Assembly (NCBI GenBank): GCA_903901335.1
Contig: CAIUQR010000037.1
Coordinates: forward strand, 1 to 52,799
DNA length: 52,799 bases
Direction: 5' to 3'
DNA from: an uncultured delta proteobacterium
GTDB taxonomy: Bacteria; Desulfobacterota; Desulfobulbia; Desulfobulbales; Desulfocapsaceae
Position numbers and translations under genes: made by a program. Positions 26,445 through 35,573 of this stretch are shown in pieces; positions within the stretch are counted from its first letter, which is position 1, and the number at the start of each line of letters is the position of its first letter. The notes under the pieces are model-generated. The model was not told the DNA's origin, did not search any database, and saw only the letters and a program-made list of their open reading frames with translations.

Positions 26445-26714
26445 ATCCTGCCTCCTTTTTTTAACCACAACCGCCAGGCAGAGCTGCTTCGACCGTCCAT
26501 CCGGTTGTGGATGCAGCTCATGTTTGTCGTGTAACCGGGTATAGAAGAAGGGTAAGGCATTGCCCAGTGGCAAGTAAAGAGAAAAAATTACATCAAAAGT
26601 GAATCCCGATCTTTTTCTCTGAAGACATAGTTTTTACCAATTTGACTTATCGAAAAAGCCTTGCTACATGGTATCGATGATCCAGTATGACAACTCTATT
26701 CCAACGTCCTGTTT

Positions 26715-28571
26715 ATGAAGATATCAGCGATTAGCAAAGAACCCGAACACGACCTGTTCCCTGGCCCGGCCCCTGCCGCAGTTCAGGAAATGGCCAATCG
26801 ATGCACCCGATGCGGGCTCTGCCGAAAAGACTGCGATTTCCTGCAGAGATACGGCCTTCCCGGAGATATCGCCGCAGGCCACGAAGGCGACGACCGGCAG
26901 GCAGGTCGGGCTGCCTCCTTCGCCTGCAGTCTCTGCGGTCTTTGCACGGCTGTCTGCCCTGAGGGCCTTGATCCCGCCTGTATGTTTCTCGACCTCAGAA
27001 GAGAGGCCTTCAAAACCGGCAACGGAGACCTCTTAGAACATTCCCGGGTGCTGAACTACGAAAAAAGAGGGACGTCAAAACGCTATACCTGGTACGCACT
27101 GCCTGAAGGCTGTGATACCGTCTTTTTCCCCGGCTGCACCCTGACCGGCACCAGACCGGCAGCAACACTCAGGCTCTATGAGTATTTACAGGCAGGAGAT
27201 GCGGCCATGGGCATTGTCCTCGACTGCTGCACCAAGCCTTCCCATGATCTCGGCAGGCAGGAGTATTTCGAGGCCATGTTTTCAGAACTCTGCCGGTATC
27301 TGATCTCGGCAGGCGTGAAGAGAGTGCTGGTCGCCTGCCCCAATTGCCACAAGGTCTTTTCCCGGTATGGCGAGGGTATTCAGGTTCTCACGGTTTATGA
27401 ACATCTGGCTGCAGCTGGATGTATTCCGGAAAAGACAGCTAATGCCACAGTGACCATTCACGACCCCTGCGTTATCCGGGCAGAAACTGGAATACATACT
27501 GCCGTCCGGTCGCTGATCCTCTCTTGCGGTCTGACAATCCGCGAGATGGAGCATACAAAAGAACAGACCCTCTGCTGCGGGGAGGGAGGTGCCGTCGGCT
27601 ACGTTGACAAGAGCCTTTCCCGGCAATGGGGCAGGCGCCGGAGAAAAGAGGCGGAGGGCAACCGCATCCTCACCTACTGCGCCGGTTGCGCCGACATGTT
27701 GGGCAGGGTCGCCCCCACCGACCATCTTGTCGATATCCTCTTCGACCCGGACCGGACACTTGCCGACAGGGCACGGGTATCCAAAGCCCCGTTCACCAAT
27801 CTGAACAGGCTTCGGCTGAAAAAACGCCTGCAGCGACAAGCCGGTCGAGCACAGACCAGAGAACGTACCTTTTCCGTATCCCCTGCTGGAAACGGGAAAA
27901 AATCGTGGGTACAGCTTCTCCTTTTCCTAACCGTTCTGGCAGCAGTCATAGGAATACGGCTGACCGGTATTACCGGAAATCCGGACCCGGAAAAGCTCCG
28001 GGCGCTGATTCAAAGCTGGGGGCTTCTCGGTCCGCTCTTCTTTATGCTGATCTATACCCTGGCGCCCTGTCTCTTTCTGCCCGGCCTGCCGCTGACTTTA
28101 GCCGGCGGGATCCTCTTCGGTCCTGTCTGGGGGGTGGTCTATACCATCATCGGGGCAACGGCAGGCGCCTGCCTGGCCTTTCTCGTCTCCCGTTATTTGG
28201 CAGGTTCCTGGATCAGCGCCAAGCTCACCGGCCCCCGCTGGCGCAGTCTGCATCAAAACGTTGAGACCCACGGCTGGAAGATTGTCGCCTTCACCCGTTT
28301 AATCCCGCTCTTTCCGTTCAATCTGCTCAACTATGCCTTCGGCCTGACCCGGATCAAATTCCTGCATTACGCGGTGACGACCGCCCTCTGCATGCTGCCC
28401 GCCTGTATCGCCTTTATCGTCTTTTCAAGCTCACTGCTCGATCTTTTCAAGGGCAGGATTTCGCGTGAATTCACCATCGGCCTGATGCTTATTCTCCTTG
28501 TCTCCCTGGCCCCGTTGTTCTACAGGAAATACCAGCAGAAAAAGGCCGGCCGAGAACAGGCAGGGAGATAA
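26715..28571 (+). CDS. Fe-S/CCG oxidoreductase fused to TVP38/TMEM64 (VTT) membrane domain
   Basis: This 618-residue fusion begins with two 4Fe-4S motifs (CTRCGLCRKDC at about 30, CSLCGLCTAVCPEG at about 74), then two CCG cysteine-rich domains of the HdrB/GlpC/LutA type (PGCTLTG, DCCTKPSHD, ACPNCHK; then DPCVIRAETG, LCCGEGGAVG, CAGCADMLG). From about residue 395 it is membrane-embedded: one helix, then a VTT/DedA-like domain with FLPGLPLTLAGGILFGPVWG and the RLIPLFPFNLLNYAFG signature. A redox-driven membrane process is suggested. Two exported or membrane genes follow on the same strand, 37 and then 11 bp apart. Confidence 0.85.
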   Translation: MKISAISKEPEHDLFPGPAPAAVQEMANRCTRCGLCRKDCDFLQRYGLPGDIAAGHEGDDRQAGRAASFACSLCGLCTAVCPEGLDPACMFLDLRREAFKTGNGDLLEHSRVLNYEKRGTSKRYTWYALPEGCDTVFFPGCTLTGTRPAATLRLYEYLQAGDAAMGIVLDCCTKPSHDLGRQEYFEAMFSELCRYLISAGVKRVLVACPNCHKVFSRYGEGIQVLTVYEHLAAAGCIPEKTANATVTIHDPCVIRAETGIHTAVRSLILSCGLTIREMEHTKEQTLCCGEGGAVGYVDKSLSRQWGRRRRKEAEGNRILTYCAGCADMLGRVAPTDHLVDILFDPDRTLADRARVSKAPFTNLNRLRLKKRLQRQAGRAQTRERTFSVSPAGNGKKSWVQLLLFLTVLAAVIGIRLTGITGNPDPEKLRALIQSWGLLGPLFFMLIYTLAPCLFLPGLPLTLAGGILFGPVWGVVYTIIGATAGACLAFLVSRYLAGSWISAKLTGPRWRSLHQNVETHGWKIVAFTRLIPLFPFNLLNYAFGLTRIKFLHYAVTTALCMLPACIAFIVFSSSLLDLFKGRISREFTIGLMLILLVSLAPLFYRKYQQKKAGREQAGR

Positions 28572-28608
28572 TAACCTTTCAACATTTTAATTTTTTAGGA
28601 GAACCACG

Positions 28609-29232
28609 ATGAACAAGTTCCTGTACATGATCGCCATCCTGCTCTTACTGCCGGTACAATCCGTCTTTTCCGAAATCTCCCCCACCCCGGATCATCCGAT
28701 CACCATTGACAAGGATGCAAAATCGGTATCGTTTCTAGCCGAGGTTAACGGTAAATATTTCTATCAGCCGACTCGTCATTTTGCCGTCCATCCTGATGGC
28801 AGCAACGGAGACAAGTCCGTGCTGCGTGGACTGGTCCCGGTGGATGATTTTTATAATGCGCTGATCGCAATCGGCGCCGTCGCCGGTGAAAACATGACCC
28901 TGAAGAATAAAGAGGTCACTTATGTTGAAGGCTCTGCATTTACGGTAACCGTGACCTGGGACGGGGCCGGCAAATCCTACGGTATCGATGAGGTGGTGGT
29001 AGAGTCGAACAAGAAGCCCATCACCATGAAATTCGGCGGCAATCAGGCCACCGCGAAGGATAAAAAAACCGGTTGTCTGCTCTGCCTTGACAGTTGCCCG
29101 GTCGGAATCGTCAGCAATGCCCAGTATACCTATGGGGCGATAGAGACGAGAAACGAGGTGACGATGAAGGGGAACAAGGATATCCTGCCGGCGGATAAAA
29201 CGAAGGTTATAGTCACCCTGAAACTCATTTAA
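28609..29232 (+). CDS. Exported YdjY-like putative Fe-S protein
   Basis: This 207-residue protein has a signal peptide (Lys, then a hydrophobic core ending in SVFS) and no other membrane segment. A short cysteine cluster, CLLCLDSCPVGIVSN, at about residue 160 could hold a cluster or heme-independent metal site, and is the feature that recalls E. coli YdjY, described as ferredoxin-like. In E. coli ydjY lies between two TVP38-family genes; here the preceding gene carries a TVP38/VTT domain, which supports the match. RBS AGGAG precedes the ATG. The function is unknown; the YdjY link is from memory of the family. Confidence 0.6.
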   Translation: MNKFLYMIAILLLLPVQSVFSEISPTPDHPITIDKDAKSVSFLAEVNGKYFYQPTRHFAVHPDGSNGDKSVLRGLVPVDDFYNALIAIGAVAGENMTLKNKEVTYVEGSAFTVTVTWDGAGKSYGIDEVVVESNKKPITMKFGGNQATAKDKKTGCLLCLDSCPVGIVSNAQYTYGAIETRNEVTMKGNKDILPADKTKVIVTLKLI

Positions 29233-29243
29233 GACAGCAAACC

Positions 29244-29687
29244 ATGAAGATCCTGCGCCTGACCTTCATCGGCCTTCTGGCCGGTTTTATCCTGTCGATA
29301 CTTGCAGGCAGATCCATCTGGCTTGAGATGCGGGTCAACACCGGGCTTCTGCTGCCCCTGGCTGCGGTCATCACGATTATTGCCGGCACCTTCTCTACAA
29401 GGCAGGTGCCGACCTTGGCCGCCATCGGCATGGAGATATTCCTCGTTTGCCTGCTGCTTTTTGTTTACGGATGGGATCCTGATGCCCTGCTTATCATCCC
29501 GGCATCGACCTTCAAGGAAGGATTTTTCCTCTCTGCCTTCGATGTCCGGACCCTGAACAGCATCCTTGCCGCCGTTTTTCTTGCAGGCAATGCTGTCCTT
29601 TTTAATCCCCCAGAATCTTCGCGGCATTGGTACCGCAGACGGCCGCCTTCTGGCTTTCGGACAGACCGTCCTGATCCATCTCCTTGA
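29244..29687 (+). CDS. Small multi-helix membrane protein
   Basis: This 147-residue protein shows four hydrophobic helices (about residues 5-22, 30-48, 56-75 and 104-120) and no known motif. It starts 11 bp after the YdjY-like gene and probably belongs to the same operon. The last 28 residues run antisense across the end of the amidohydrolase gene (86-bp convergent overlap) and are Arg/Pro-rich, unlike the rest, so the true protein may have been lengthened by a lost stop codon. No function is proposed. Confidence 0.55.
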   Translation: MKILRLTFIGLLAGFILSILAGRSIWLEMRVNTGLLLPLAAVITIIAGTFSTRQVPTLAAIGMEIFLVCLLLFVYGWDPDALLIIPASTFKEGFFLSAFDVRTLNSILAAVFLAGNAVLFNPPESSRHWYRRRPPSGFRTDRPDPSP

Positions 29688-30441
29688 AATAGCGCTGGGG
29701 TTTCAAGAGCGGGAAATCGGTGCCGAAAAGGATCTTGTCCTCACCGGCAAGGGCCATGGCCTGGGCATAGATCTGCGGCTGATACAGAAAGGGGGATGCG
29801 GCCGTGTCGAACCAGACATTGGCCAGGGTCTCCCGCACCTCCTTTTTCAGAAGGGCATAGAAGAAAATACCACCGCCCCAATGGGCCAGAATGATCCGAT
29901 TGTGCGCAAACCGCTGCACCAGGGTATAAATCTGCATGAGGGTATTCGGGCTCTTGCCGGGATACTGATGCCCGACCGGCTCGTTGGTATGAAGCATGAC
30001 CGGACAATCGAAGCGGCGGGCCAGGGCCATGATCGGATCAAGGCTCGCAAGACAGCGGGAATCGATCCCCGAGGTATAGAAGGCCAGCTCGCCCACACCT
30101 GCGAGTCCCGCCTGCAGGCAGCGCTCCACCTCGGCTGCCGCCTCCGGATGCAGCGGGTCCACGCAGCAGAAGCCGATGAGGCGACTGGGATGGCGGCTGA
30201 CCGCCTCAAGGATATAGTCGTTGTTCAATCTGCAGGTCTCGATACTCTGCCAGGGAAAACCAAAGATGACGCTTTTATCCACACCCTGCTCATCCATCAT
30301 CGCCACGGTGTCGCTTCCTCCCACCAGCAGGGACTTCGGTGACTCGTAAAGCAGCCGGAAGGCAGGCTCCCCTGTGAAAAAACGTTCGCGCCTGTTCCGG
30401 ATCGATGGAGGAAAGGCATGGGTGTGGATATCGATGATCAT
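29602..30441 (-). CDS. Amidohydrolase-family TIM-barrel metal hydrolase
   Basis: This 279-residue protein belongs to the amidohydrolase 2 family (related to ACMS decarboxylase-type enzymes). Metal ligands can be read: HTH in IIDIHTHAFPP, His in CPVMLHTNEPVG, His in IILAHWGGG and Asp in LFGTDFPLL. No signal peptide is present. Members hydrolyse or decarboxylate diverse substrates, so the reaction cannot be named. It is divergent from the ABC-F gene, with a heptanucleotide tandem repeat in between, and overlaps the membrane-protein gene at its 3' end. Confidence 0.85.
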   Translation of the reverse strand: MIIDIHTHAFPPSIRNRRERFFTGEPAFRLLYESPKSLLVGGSDTVAMMDEQGVDKSVIFGFPWQSIETCRLNNDYILEAVSRHPSRLIGFCCVDPLHPEAAAEVERCLQAGLAGVGELAFYTSGIDSRCLASLDPIMALARRFDCPVMLHTNEPVGHQYPGKSPNTLMQIYTLVQRFAHNRIILAHWGGGIFFYALLKKEVRETLANVWFDTAASPFLYQPQIYAQAMALAGEDKILFGTDFPLLKPQRYFKEMDQDGLSESQKAAVCGTNAAKILGD

Positions 30442-30498
30442 GATGGCTTGTCCATTAATTTTTTTTGCATGGAGGATCTTGCAAAAGTCATGGTTTTT

Positions 30499-30544
<46 letters not shown>

Positions 30545-30717
30545 AATCTAGCCCGTTCGTCTTCCGCTTTCCAGCCTTATCTTCCTTTGTCGACGTAATT
30601 TCCTTGCCAATAAGGCCTGACTCATGCTAAGTTCTTGCGTTTTTATCACGGCTCCGTCATGATCCATCCGCACCGACAGCCCAAACCGCAATCAGCATCT
30701 CAACCTTTCAAACCCAT

Positions 30718-32340
30718 ATGATACAAGCATCGAACATCTCCCTTGCCTATGGCAAGAGGATCATCTTCAAAGACGTCAATATTAAATTCACTGCCGGCAA
30801 CTGCTACGGCGTTATCGGTGCCAACGGCGCCGGGAAAACCACCTTCCTGAAGATCCTGGCCGGCCGGTTCGACCCGGACAAAGGGGAGGTTTTCGTTGGT
30901 TCCGGCGAGCGGATTGCGGTGCTCAGCCAGGATCAGTTCGCCTTTGAAGAGGAGACCGCCTCCGACACCGTGCTGATCGGTCATAAGCGTCTCTATGAGG
31001 TGATGCGGGAACGGGACGCGATCTATGCCAAGCCTGAGTTCACCGAGGCGGACGGCATCAGAAGCGGCGAACTGGAGGCCGAATTTGCCGAACTGAACGG
31101 CTATGACATCGAGTCCGAGGCGGCCATCCTGCTCTCCGGTCTCGGCATCCCGGAAGAGATCCGGGGCAAAAAGATGAAGGAGCTGAGCGGCGGCGAGAAG
31201 GTCCGGGTCCTTTTGGCCCAGGCCCTCTTCGGCAATCCCGACATCCTGCTCTTAGACGAGCCGACCAACAACCTGGACACCCGTTCGATCACCTGGCTGG
31301 AAGGCTTTCTTGAGCGCTTTCAGAATACCGTCATCATCGTCTCCCATGACCGCCATTTCCTGAACCAGGTCTGCACCCATATGGCCGACATCGATTTCGG
31401 CCGGATCCAGGTCTATACCGGCAATTACGACTTCTGGTACCAGGCAAGCCAGCTCAACTTGAAACAGAAACAGGACCAGAACCGGAAAGATACGACCAAG
31501 GCCAAAGAGTTGAAGGAGTTCATCCAGCGTTTTTCGTCGAATGCCTCCAAGGCCAGACAGGCCACCTCCAGGAAGAAACTCCTGGAAAAACTGAATATTG
31601 AAGACCTTCCCGCCTCATCGAGGAAATACCCGTTTATCGTTTTCAAACCGGGACGCCCGAGCGGCGACGTCATCCTCGAAATCGACGGGCTCTGCAAATC
31701 CGCGGGTGGGGTAGACCTGCTGCACGACTTCAGCCTCACCGCCCACAAGGGCGACAAGATCGCCTTCGTCGGCAGCAACGGTGTCCCGAAGACCACCTTG
31801 TTCAGGATCCTGATCGGAGAACTGCTGCCGGATGCGGGCAAGTTCCGCTGGGGCGTGACCATGAGTACCTCATACTTTCCAAAAGAAAACGAGAGCTTCT
31901 TCCAGCAGGACATCAACCTGGTGGAGTGGCTCGGCCAATATGCCCCGCCCACCGAGGGGGAAAGCTTTGCCCGCGGGTTCCTGGGCAAGATGCTGTTCTC
32001 CGGCGACGAGGCCTTGAAGAAAACCAGCGTACTGTCGGGTGGCGAGCGGGTCCGCTGCATGCTGTCCCGGATGATGCTCTCGGATGCCAACTCGCTGATC
32101 CTGGACGAGCCGACCAACCACCTGGATCTCGAATCGATTGAGGCTCTGAACAACGGCATGAGTGCCTTCCCGGAGCTCATCCTCTTCTCCTCCCATGACC
32201 ACACCCTGGTGGCGACAGTGGCCAACCGGATCATCGAGATCCTGCCGGGCGGAATTATCGATCGATCGATGCCCTATGACGACTATCTGGAAAACCAGGA
32301 CGTGCAGCAGATGCGGGAAGAATTCAGCCGGAGGAAATAA
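30718..32340 (+). CDS. ybiT: ABC-F family ATPase, YbiT-type, second Walker A altered
   Basis: This soluble 540-residue twin ABC ATPase lacks membrane helices and belongs to the ABC-F proteins, which act on ribosomes. It aligns end to end with E. coli YbiT (e.g. QDQFAFEE, ISWL-type linker, SRFSANASKARQATSR equivalent). The first ATP site is intact: GANGAGKTTF, LSGGEKVR, LLLDEPTNNLD. In the second, the Walker A reads GSNGVPKTTL: the Gly before the essential Lys is Pro (codon CCG at 31786-31788), while LSGGERVR and LILDEPTNHLD are normal. A sequencing error, a weak site or a specialised site are all possible. Confidence 0.9.
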   Translation: MIQASNISLAYGKRIIFKDVNIKFTAGNCYGVIGANGAGKTTFLKILAGRFDPDKGEVFVGSGERIAVLSQDQFAFEEETASDTVLIGHKRLYEVMRERDAIYAKPEFTEADGIRSGELEAEFAELNGYDIESEAAILLSGLGIPEEIRGKKMKELSGGEKVRVLLAQALFGNPDILLLDEPTNNLDTRSITWLEGFLERFQNTVIIVSHDRHFLNQVCTHMADIDFGRIQVYTGNYDFWYQASQLNLKQKQDQNRKDTTKAKELKEFIQRFSSNASKARQATSRKKLLEKLNIEDLPASSRKYPFIVFKPGRPSGDVILEIDGLCKSAGGVDLLHDFSLTAHKGDKIAFVGSNGVPKTTLFRILIGELLPDAGKFRWGVTMSTSYFPKENESFFQQDINLVEWLGQYAPPTEGESFARGFLGKMLFSGDEALKKTSVLSGGERVRCMLSRMMLSDANSLILDEPTNHLDLESIEALNNGMSAFPELILFSSHDHTLVATVANRIIEILPGGIIDRSMPYDDYLENQDVQQMREEFSRRK

Positions 32341-32513
32341 TTTTCGGCTCTTGCCTTTAGAATTGCACCAGGGACTTGATTATTCGCGTTTTTTATTGTT
32401 AGTTAGTGTGTCTTCGGTTTCGGACGGCGCCCAGATACTCCTGCGTCGGGTTTTCGGATCAACACACTCACCAACAGGTACCAGGCAGACGATCCTGCCT
32501 GCGGGAGAACGAC

Positions 32514-33464
32514 ATGTATAAGAAAGAGATCAAAGTTATCGACTGCACGGTTCGCGACGGCGGCCTGATGAACAAATGGCAGTTCACCGAAAAATTTGTC
32601 CGGAGTGTCTACAATGCGCTGGCTGATGCCGGTGTCGATTATATGGAGATCGGCTATCTCAGCTCGAAAGAGGCCTTTGACCGGAAGGTCTTCGGGCCGT
32701 GGAAATTCTGTTTCGAGAAAGACCTGCAGAAGATCATCGGCGACCAGGAAAAGCGGATCAAACTCTCAGCCATGGCCGATATCGGCAGGATCGAGTACGA
32801 CGACATCCCGCCGCGCTCGGAGAGTTCGCTCGACATGGTCAGGGTGGCCTGCTATGTCCATCAGATCGATTCGGCCATCGCCCTTGCTCATCACTGCAAG
32901 GAAAAGGGCTACGAGACGACCATCAACCTGATGGCGGTGTCCACCGTTGGTCTGAGGGAGCTGAACGAGTGTCTGGAAGACCTGAACAAGAGCGAGGTGC
33001 CGATCATCTATCTGGTCGACTCCTTCGGGGCCTTCTACTCGGAAGACATCGACACCCTGGCCCAGAAGTACATCGAGCGGCTGCCCGGCAAGACCATCGG
33101 CGCCCACTTCCATAACAACCAGCAGTTGGCCTTTGCCAATACCATCTCCGCGATCATCAACGGCGTCAACTTCCTGGACGGGACCCTGTACGGCATCGGC
33201 CGGGGCGCCGGCAACTGCCCGCTGGAACTCCTTCTCTCCTTCCTGAAAAACCCGAAATTCAGGGTCAGGCCGCTCATCAAGTGCATCGAGGAAGAGATCT
33301 TCCCCTGGCGGGAAAAAATCGACTGGGGATACTCCGTGCCCTATATGGTGACCGGGACCATGAACCAGCATCCCCGCACCGCGATGGCCGTGATGGAATC
33401 CGATAAAAAGGATCAGATAACGGACTATTACGATTCAATCTGCGGCACGGTCGGCACGTTTTAG
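32514..33464 (+). CDS. DRE-TIM aldolase (HMGL-like catalytic domain)
   Basis: This 316-residue protein is a DRE-TIM metallolyase, the superfamily of HMG-CoA lyase, isopropylmalate synthase and 4-hydroxy-2-oxovalerate aldolase. The N-terminal VIDCTVRDGG is the DRE-type motif, GAHFHNNQQLAFANT gives the metal-binding HxH, and GIGRGAGNCPLELLL is typical of the hydroxy-oxovalerate aldolase branch. It lacks the DmpG C-terminal communication domain. The start at 32514 (GGGAG upstream) removes a 36-codon extension with no family character. No dehydrogenase partner is adjacent, so the substrate is open. Confidence 0.82.
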   Translation: MYKKEIKVIDCTVRDGGLMNKWQFTEKFVRSVYNALADAGVDYMEIGYLSSKEAFDRKVFGPWKFCFEKDLQKIIGDQEKRIKLSAMADIGRIEYDDIPPRSESSLDMVRVACYVHQIDSAIALAHHCKEKGYETTINLMAVSTVGLRELNECLEDLNKSEVPIIYLVDSFGAFYSEDIDTLAQKYIERLPGKTIGAHFHNNQQLAFANTISAIINGVNFLDGTLYGIGRGAGNCPLELLLSFLKNPKFRVRPLIKCIEEEIFPWREKIDWGYSVPYMVTGTMNQHPRTAMAVMESDKKDQITDYYDSICGTVGTF

Positions 33465-33753
33465 ACGGGATACTGCCGGCGACCTGACAGGAAGATTACA
33501 GATAGATTGCCGGCTGTCTCTTTTTAACTTTCGACCAGCTTTTCCCTGCCCTCTTTATTGGAACATGTCTACTCTGACGCAGTATATCAATATCAATCAA
33601 TAATAGACAAAATGGATTATTCTGTCTATTATTGGTCAGTCCTTTGTATGGTAGAGTTAGAATTGACGCTTTTAAAGGTGCCGTTTTTAATTTCACCACC
33701 TCAGTTTCCAAAGACTTCCTGGAAAGGTTCTCATATAAGTTGGATAACCAAGC
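33465..33753. other. Intergenic region before degenerate receiver gene
   Basis: This region marks the shift to more AT-rich sequence. It contains a perfect inverted repeat (listed separately). Short open frames on both strands cross it but have no ribosome-binding site or recognisable family, so I do not call them. Confidence 0.4.
33598..33634. repeat. Perfect 12-bp inverted repeat
   Basis: CAATAATAGACA (33598-33609) is mirrored by TGTCTATTATTG (33623-33634) with a 13-base spacer. It lies 120 bp before the degenerate receiver gene. The spacing would suit a dimeric regulator's operator or an mRNA hairpin; there is no T tract, so it is not a typical terminator. Confidence 0.65.
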
Positions 33754-34335
33754 ATGGATATCAAAAGCCTGGAAGGGAAAAGCGCCTTTGATCTTTTTCC
33801 AGATATCATTCGCGACATTCCAAAAAAGAAAAAAGCCAGCCCTCTGATACCGCCACCACCTGACCTCAGTTGGCTTACAGAAGGTATGGCGGAAAGGAAT
33901 CCGGCCCAACCGGGTAATTCCCTTGCCGCATTAGTAGCAATCGCTGAAGATCATAAGCGAGCAGTTGTGAAAAAGGTCCTTGAGAAGATGGGATACGCTA
34001 TCGACACTGCACTGTCAGCTGAATATGCCATACAAAAACTTCAAGTGGTTCAATACAAGTTGATCATATGCGGGACAGACGCTGCTTTTAAAGATATTCA
34101 CCAGCACATCTGTGGTCTCCCCTCTCCCAAAAGGAGAGTGACGTATTACGCAATTGTCGGTCCTAATCTTCATACTCTCTACAATCTTGAAGCCTTAGCC
34201 CTCAGTGCAAACCTGGTTATAAATGACAGGGACCTTCAATATCTCGAGAAAATTTTAGGCAAAGGCTTTCGTGATTATGAAAATCTCTTCCGTCCTCTAC
34301 TTGACATCCTCAACGTCAAGACCTCTTCTTTTTGA
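33754..34335 (+). CDS. Degenerate receiver-like protein
   Basis: This 193-residue cytosolic protein has a basic, Pro-rich N-terminus (KKKKASPLIPPPPDLSW) and a C-terminal half (about 60-185) that follows the alternating strand/helix pattern of a response regulator receiver: LVAIAEDHKRAVVKKVLEKM then LSAEYAIQKLQ. The phospho-acceptor position reads LIICGTDA, without the expected Asp, and the conserved Lys position reads LVINDRDL. It is thus a pseudo-receiver that probably is not phosphorylated. It ends 3 bp from the convergent HD-GYP gene. No output domain is seen. Confidence 0.6.
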   Translation: MDIKSLEGKSAFDLFPDIIRDIPKKKKASPLIPPPPDLSWLTEGMAERNPAQPGNSLAALVAIAEDHKRAVVKKVLEKMGYAIDTALSAEYAIQKLQVVQYKLIICGTDAAFKDIHQHICGLPSPKRRVTYYAIVGPNLHTLYNLEALALSANLVINDRDLQYLEKILGKGFRDYENLFRPLLDILNVKTSSF

Positions 34336-34338
34336 TAA

Positions 34339-35571
34339 TCACAGCTCTTTGGTATGCCCCCGTTTAGATAGAGTGAACAAAGATTTTTTAAGCATTTTAC
34401 GGGATGTGATCCCAATTATTTTCGGGTCGCCATAAGTGGCAATAACATCGTCGGTCTTTGACAGGTCGATTTTGAAAGGTATAATTGGTTCCTTGTTGTT
34501 GCCATCGTATAAAATTTTGACTATCGGCCGCATCATATCCTCTGTCGAATCCACTACCACTCCTTTTCTGCCATCAGCTAATACTACGGATGTGCCGACA
34601 GGATATACTCCTACACATCGAATAAAATCATGGGTTAATTCTTTATTGAAAAATGTTTCGCCTCCTTCATATATCTTTCGAAGGCCCATTACAGTTTCCA
34701 TACCAGGTTTATAGCATCTCTCTGAGGTGATCGCGTCAAACACATCACAGATACATGTCAACTGAGCCCCATAACTGATTTGACCGTTTTTTAGCCCATC
34801 GGGATAGCCCGTTCCATCGTATTTTTCATGGTGATGCAGTGCAATATCGTAACATTCTAACGGTAACCCTTTAACTTTAGAAAGCAGATCCACCGAATGT
34901 TCAGCATGTCGCTGTATCTCACGATACTCCTCCTCTGTAAGTTTGCGTGGTTTGTTCAAGATGTCCTGTGGAACAATAGTCTTACCAATATCATGAAATA
35001 ATGCGCCAACCGCCAGATCCAGAGCCTGATGATCAGACACCTGACAGTAAAAACACATATTCAGTACCAGAGAACTGACGCTGATTGAGTGATAGAGGGT
35101 ATATTCATCTTTCTTTCTCATTCGTGTGAGGAGCAATAGGGCGTCCCTGTTACGATTTATTGACACTTTCATTCTATCGGCAAGATCATAGATCGGACCG
35201 GCATCAGACAGCTTCCCTTCCATGGCCTGCTGATTGGCCTGCTGCATAATTTTTATGGCATCTTGAGTAATTGTTCTTGCCACTGGCAGTTCTCCTGCCA
35301 AGGAAACCTTTGGCCTTGCGACATTACGAGTTTGACCAATTCCTGCTAACTTACTTCTTGCCTTACGAGGAGTTTTTGATCCCTCTATATCCAGGCCTCT
35401 CTCTGTGTCGATATATACTTCCTTGATCCTCCACGACTTAAGGATGTCTATGATGTTTTTACTTTTGATGAGGTTCTGCTCAATATAAAGGATTCCTCCA
35501 TTCCAATCGCAATTGAAATCATGGACAAAAACTCCAATCTTGAGATCTTCTACTTTAACTTTTTTAATCAT
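34339..35571 (-). CDS. HD-GYP phosphodiesterase with DUF3391 N-terminus
   Basis: This 410-residue protein should hydrolyse cyclic di-GMP. The N-terminal VEDLKIGVFVHDFNCDW is a DUF3391 domain, common before HD-GYP. The catalytic domain (about 160-340) has canonical motifs: FHDIGKTIVPQDILNKP and HHHEKYDGTGYPDGL, so it looks active. A C-terminal PilZ-like or SH3-like tail (VGTSVVLADGRKGVVVDS) is shared with the other HD-GYP protein of the window. Codon use is more AT-rich than in the flanking core genes. It starts 2 bp after the antitoxin stop, as if in its operon. Confidence 0.9.
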   Translation of the reverse strand: MIKKVKVEDLKIGVFVHDFNCDWNGGILYIEQNLIKSKNIIDILKSWRIKEVYIDTERGLDIEGSKTPRKARSKLAGIGQTRNVARPKVSLAGELPVARTITQDAIKIMQQANQQAMEGKLSDAGPIYDLADRMKVSINRNRDALLLLTRMRKKDEYTLYHSISVSSLVLNMCFYCQVSDHQALDLAVGALFHDIGKTIVPQDILNKPRKLTEEEYREIQRHAEHSVDLLSKVKGLPLECYDIALHHHEKYDGTGYPDGLKNGQISYGAQLTCICDVFDAITSERCYKPGMETVMGLRKIYEGGETFFNKELTHDFIRCVGVYPVGTSVVLADGRKGVVVDSTEDMMRPIVKILYDGNNKEPIIPFKIDLSKTDDVIATYGDPKIIGITSRKMLKKSLFTLSKRGHTKEL

Positions 35572-35573
35572 AA

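Noticed and set aside
33496..33909. Minus-strand 137-codon and plus-strand 77- and 71-codon frames around 33.5-33.9 kb
   Set aside because: None has a ribosome-binding site or a recognisable family, they conflict with each other, and the receiver-like gene accounts for the 3' part.
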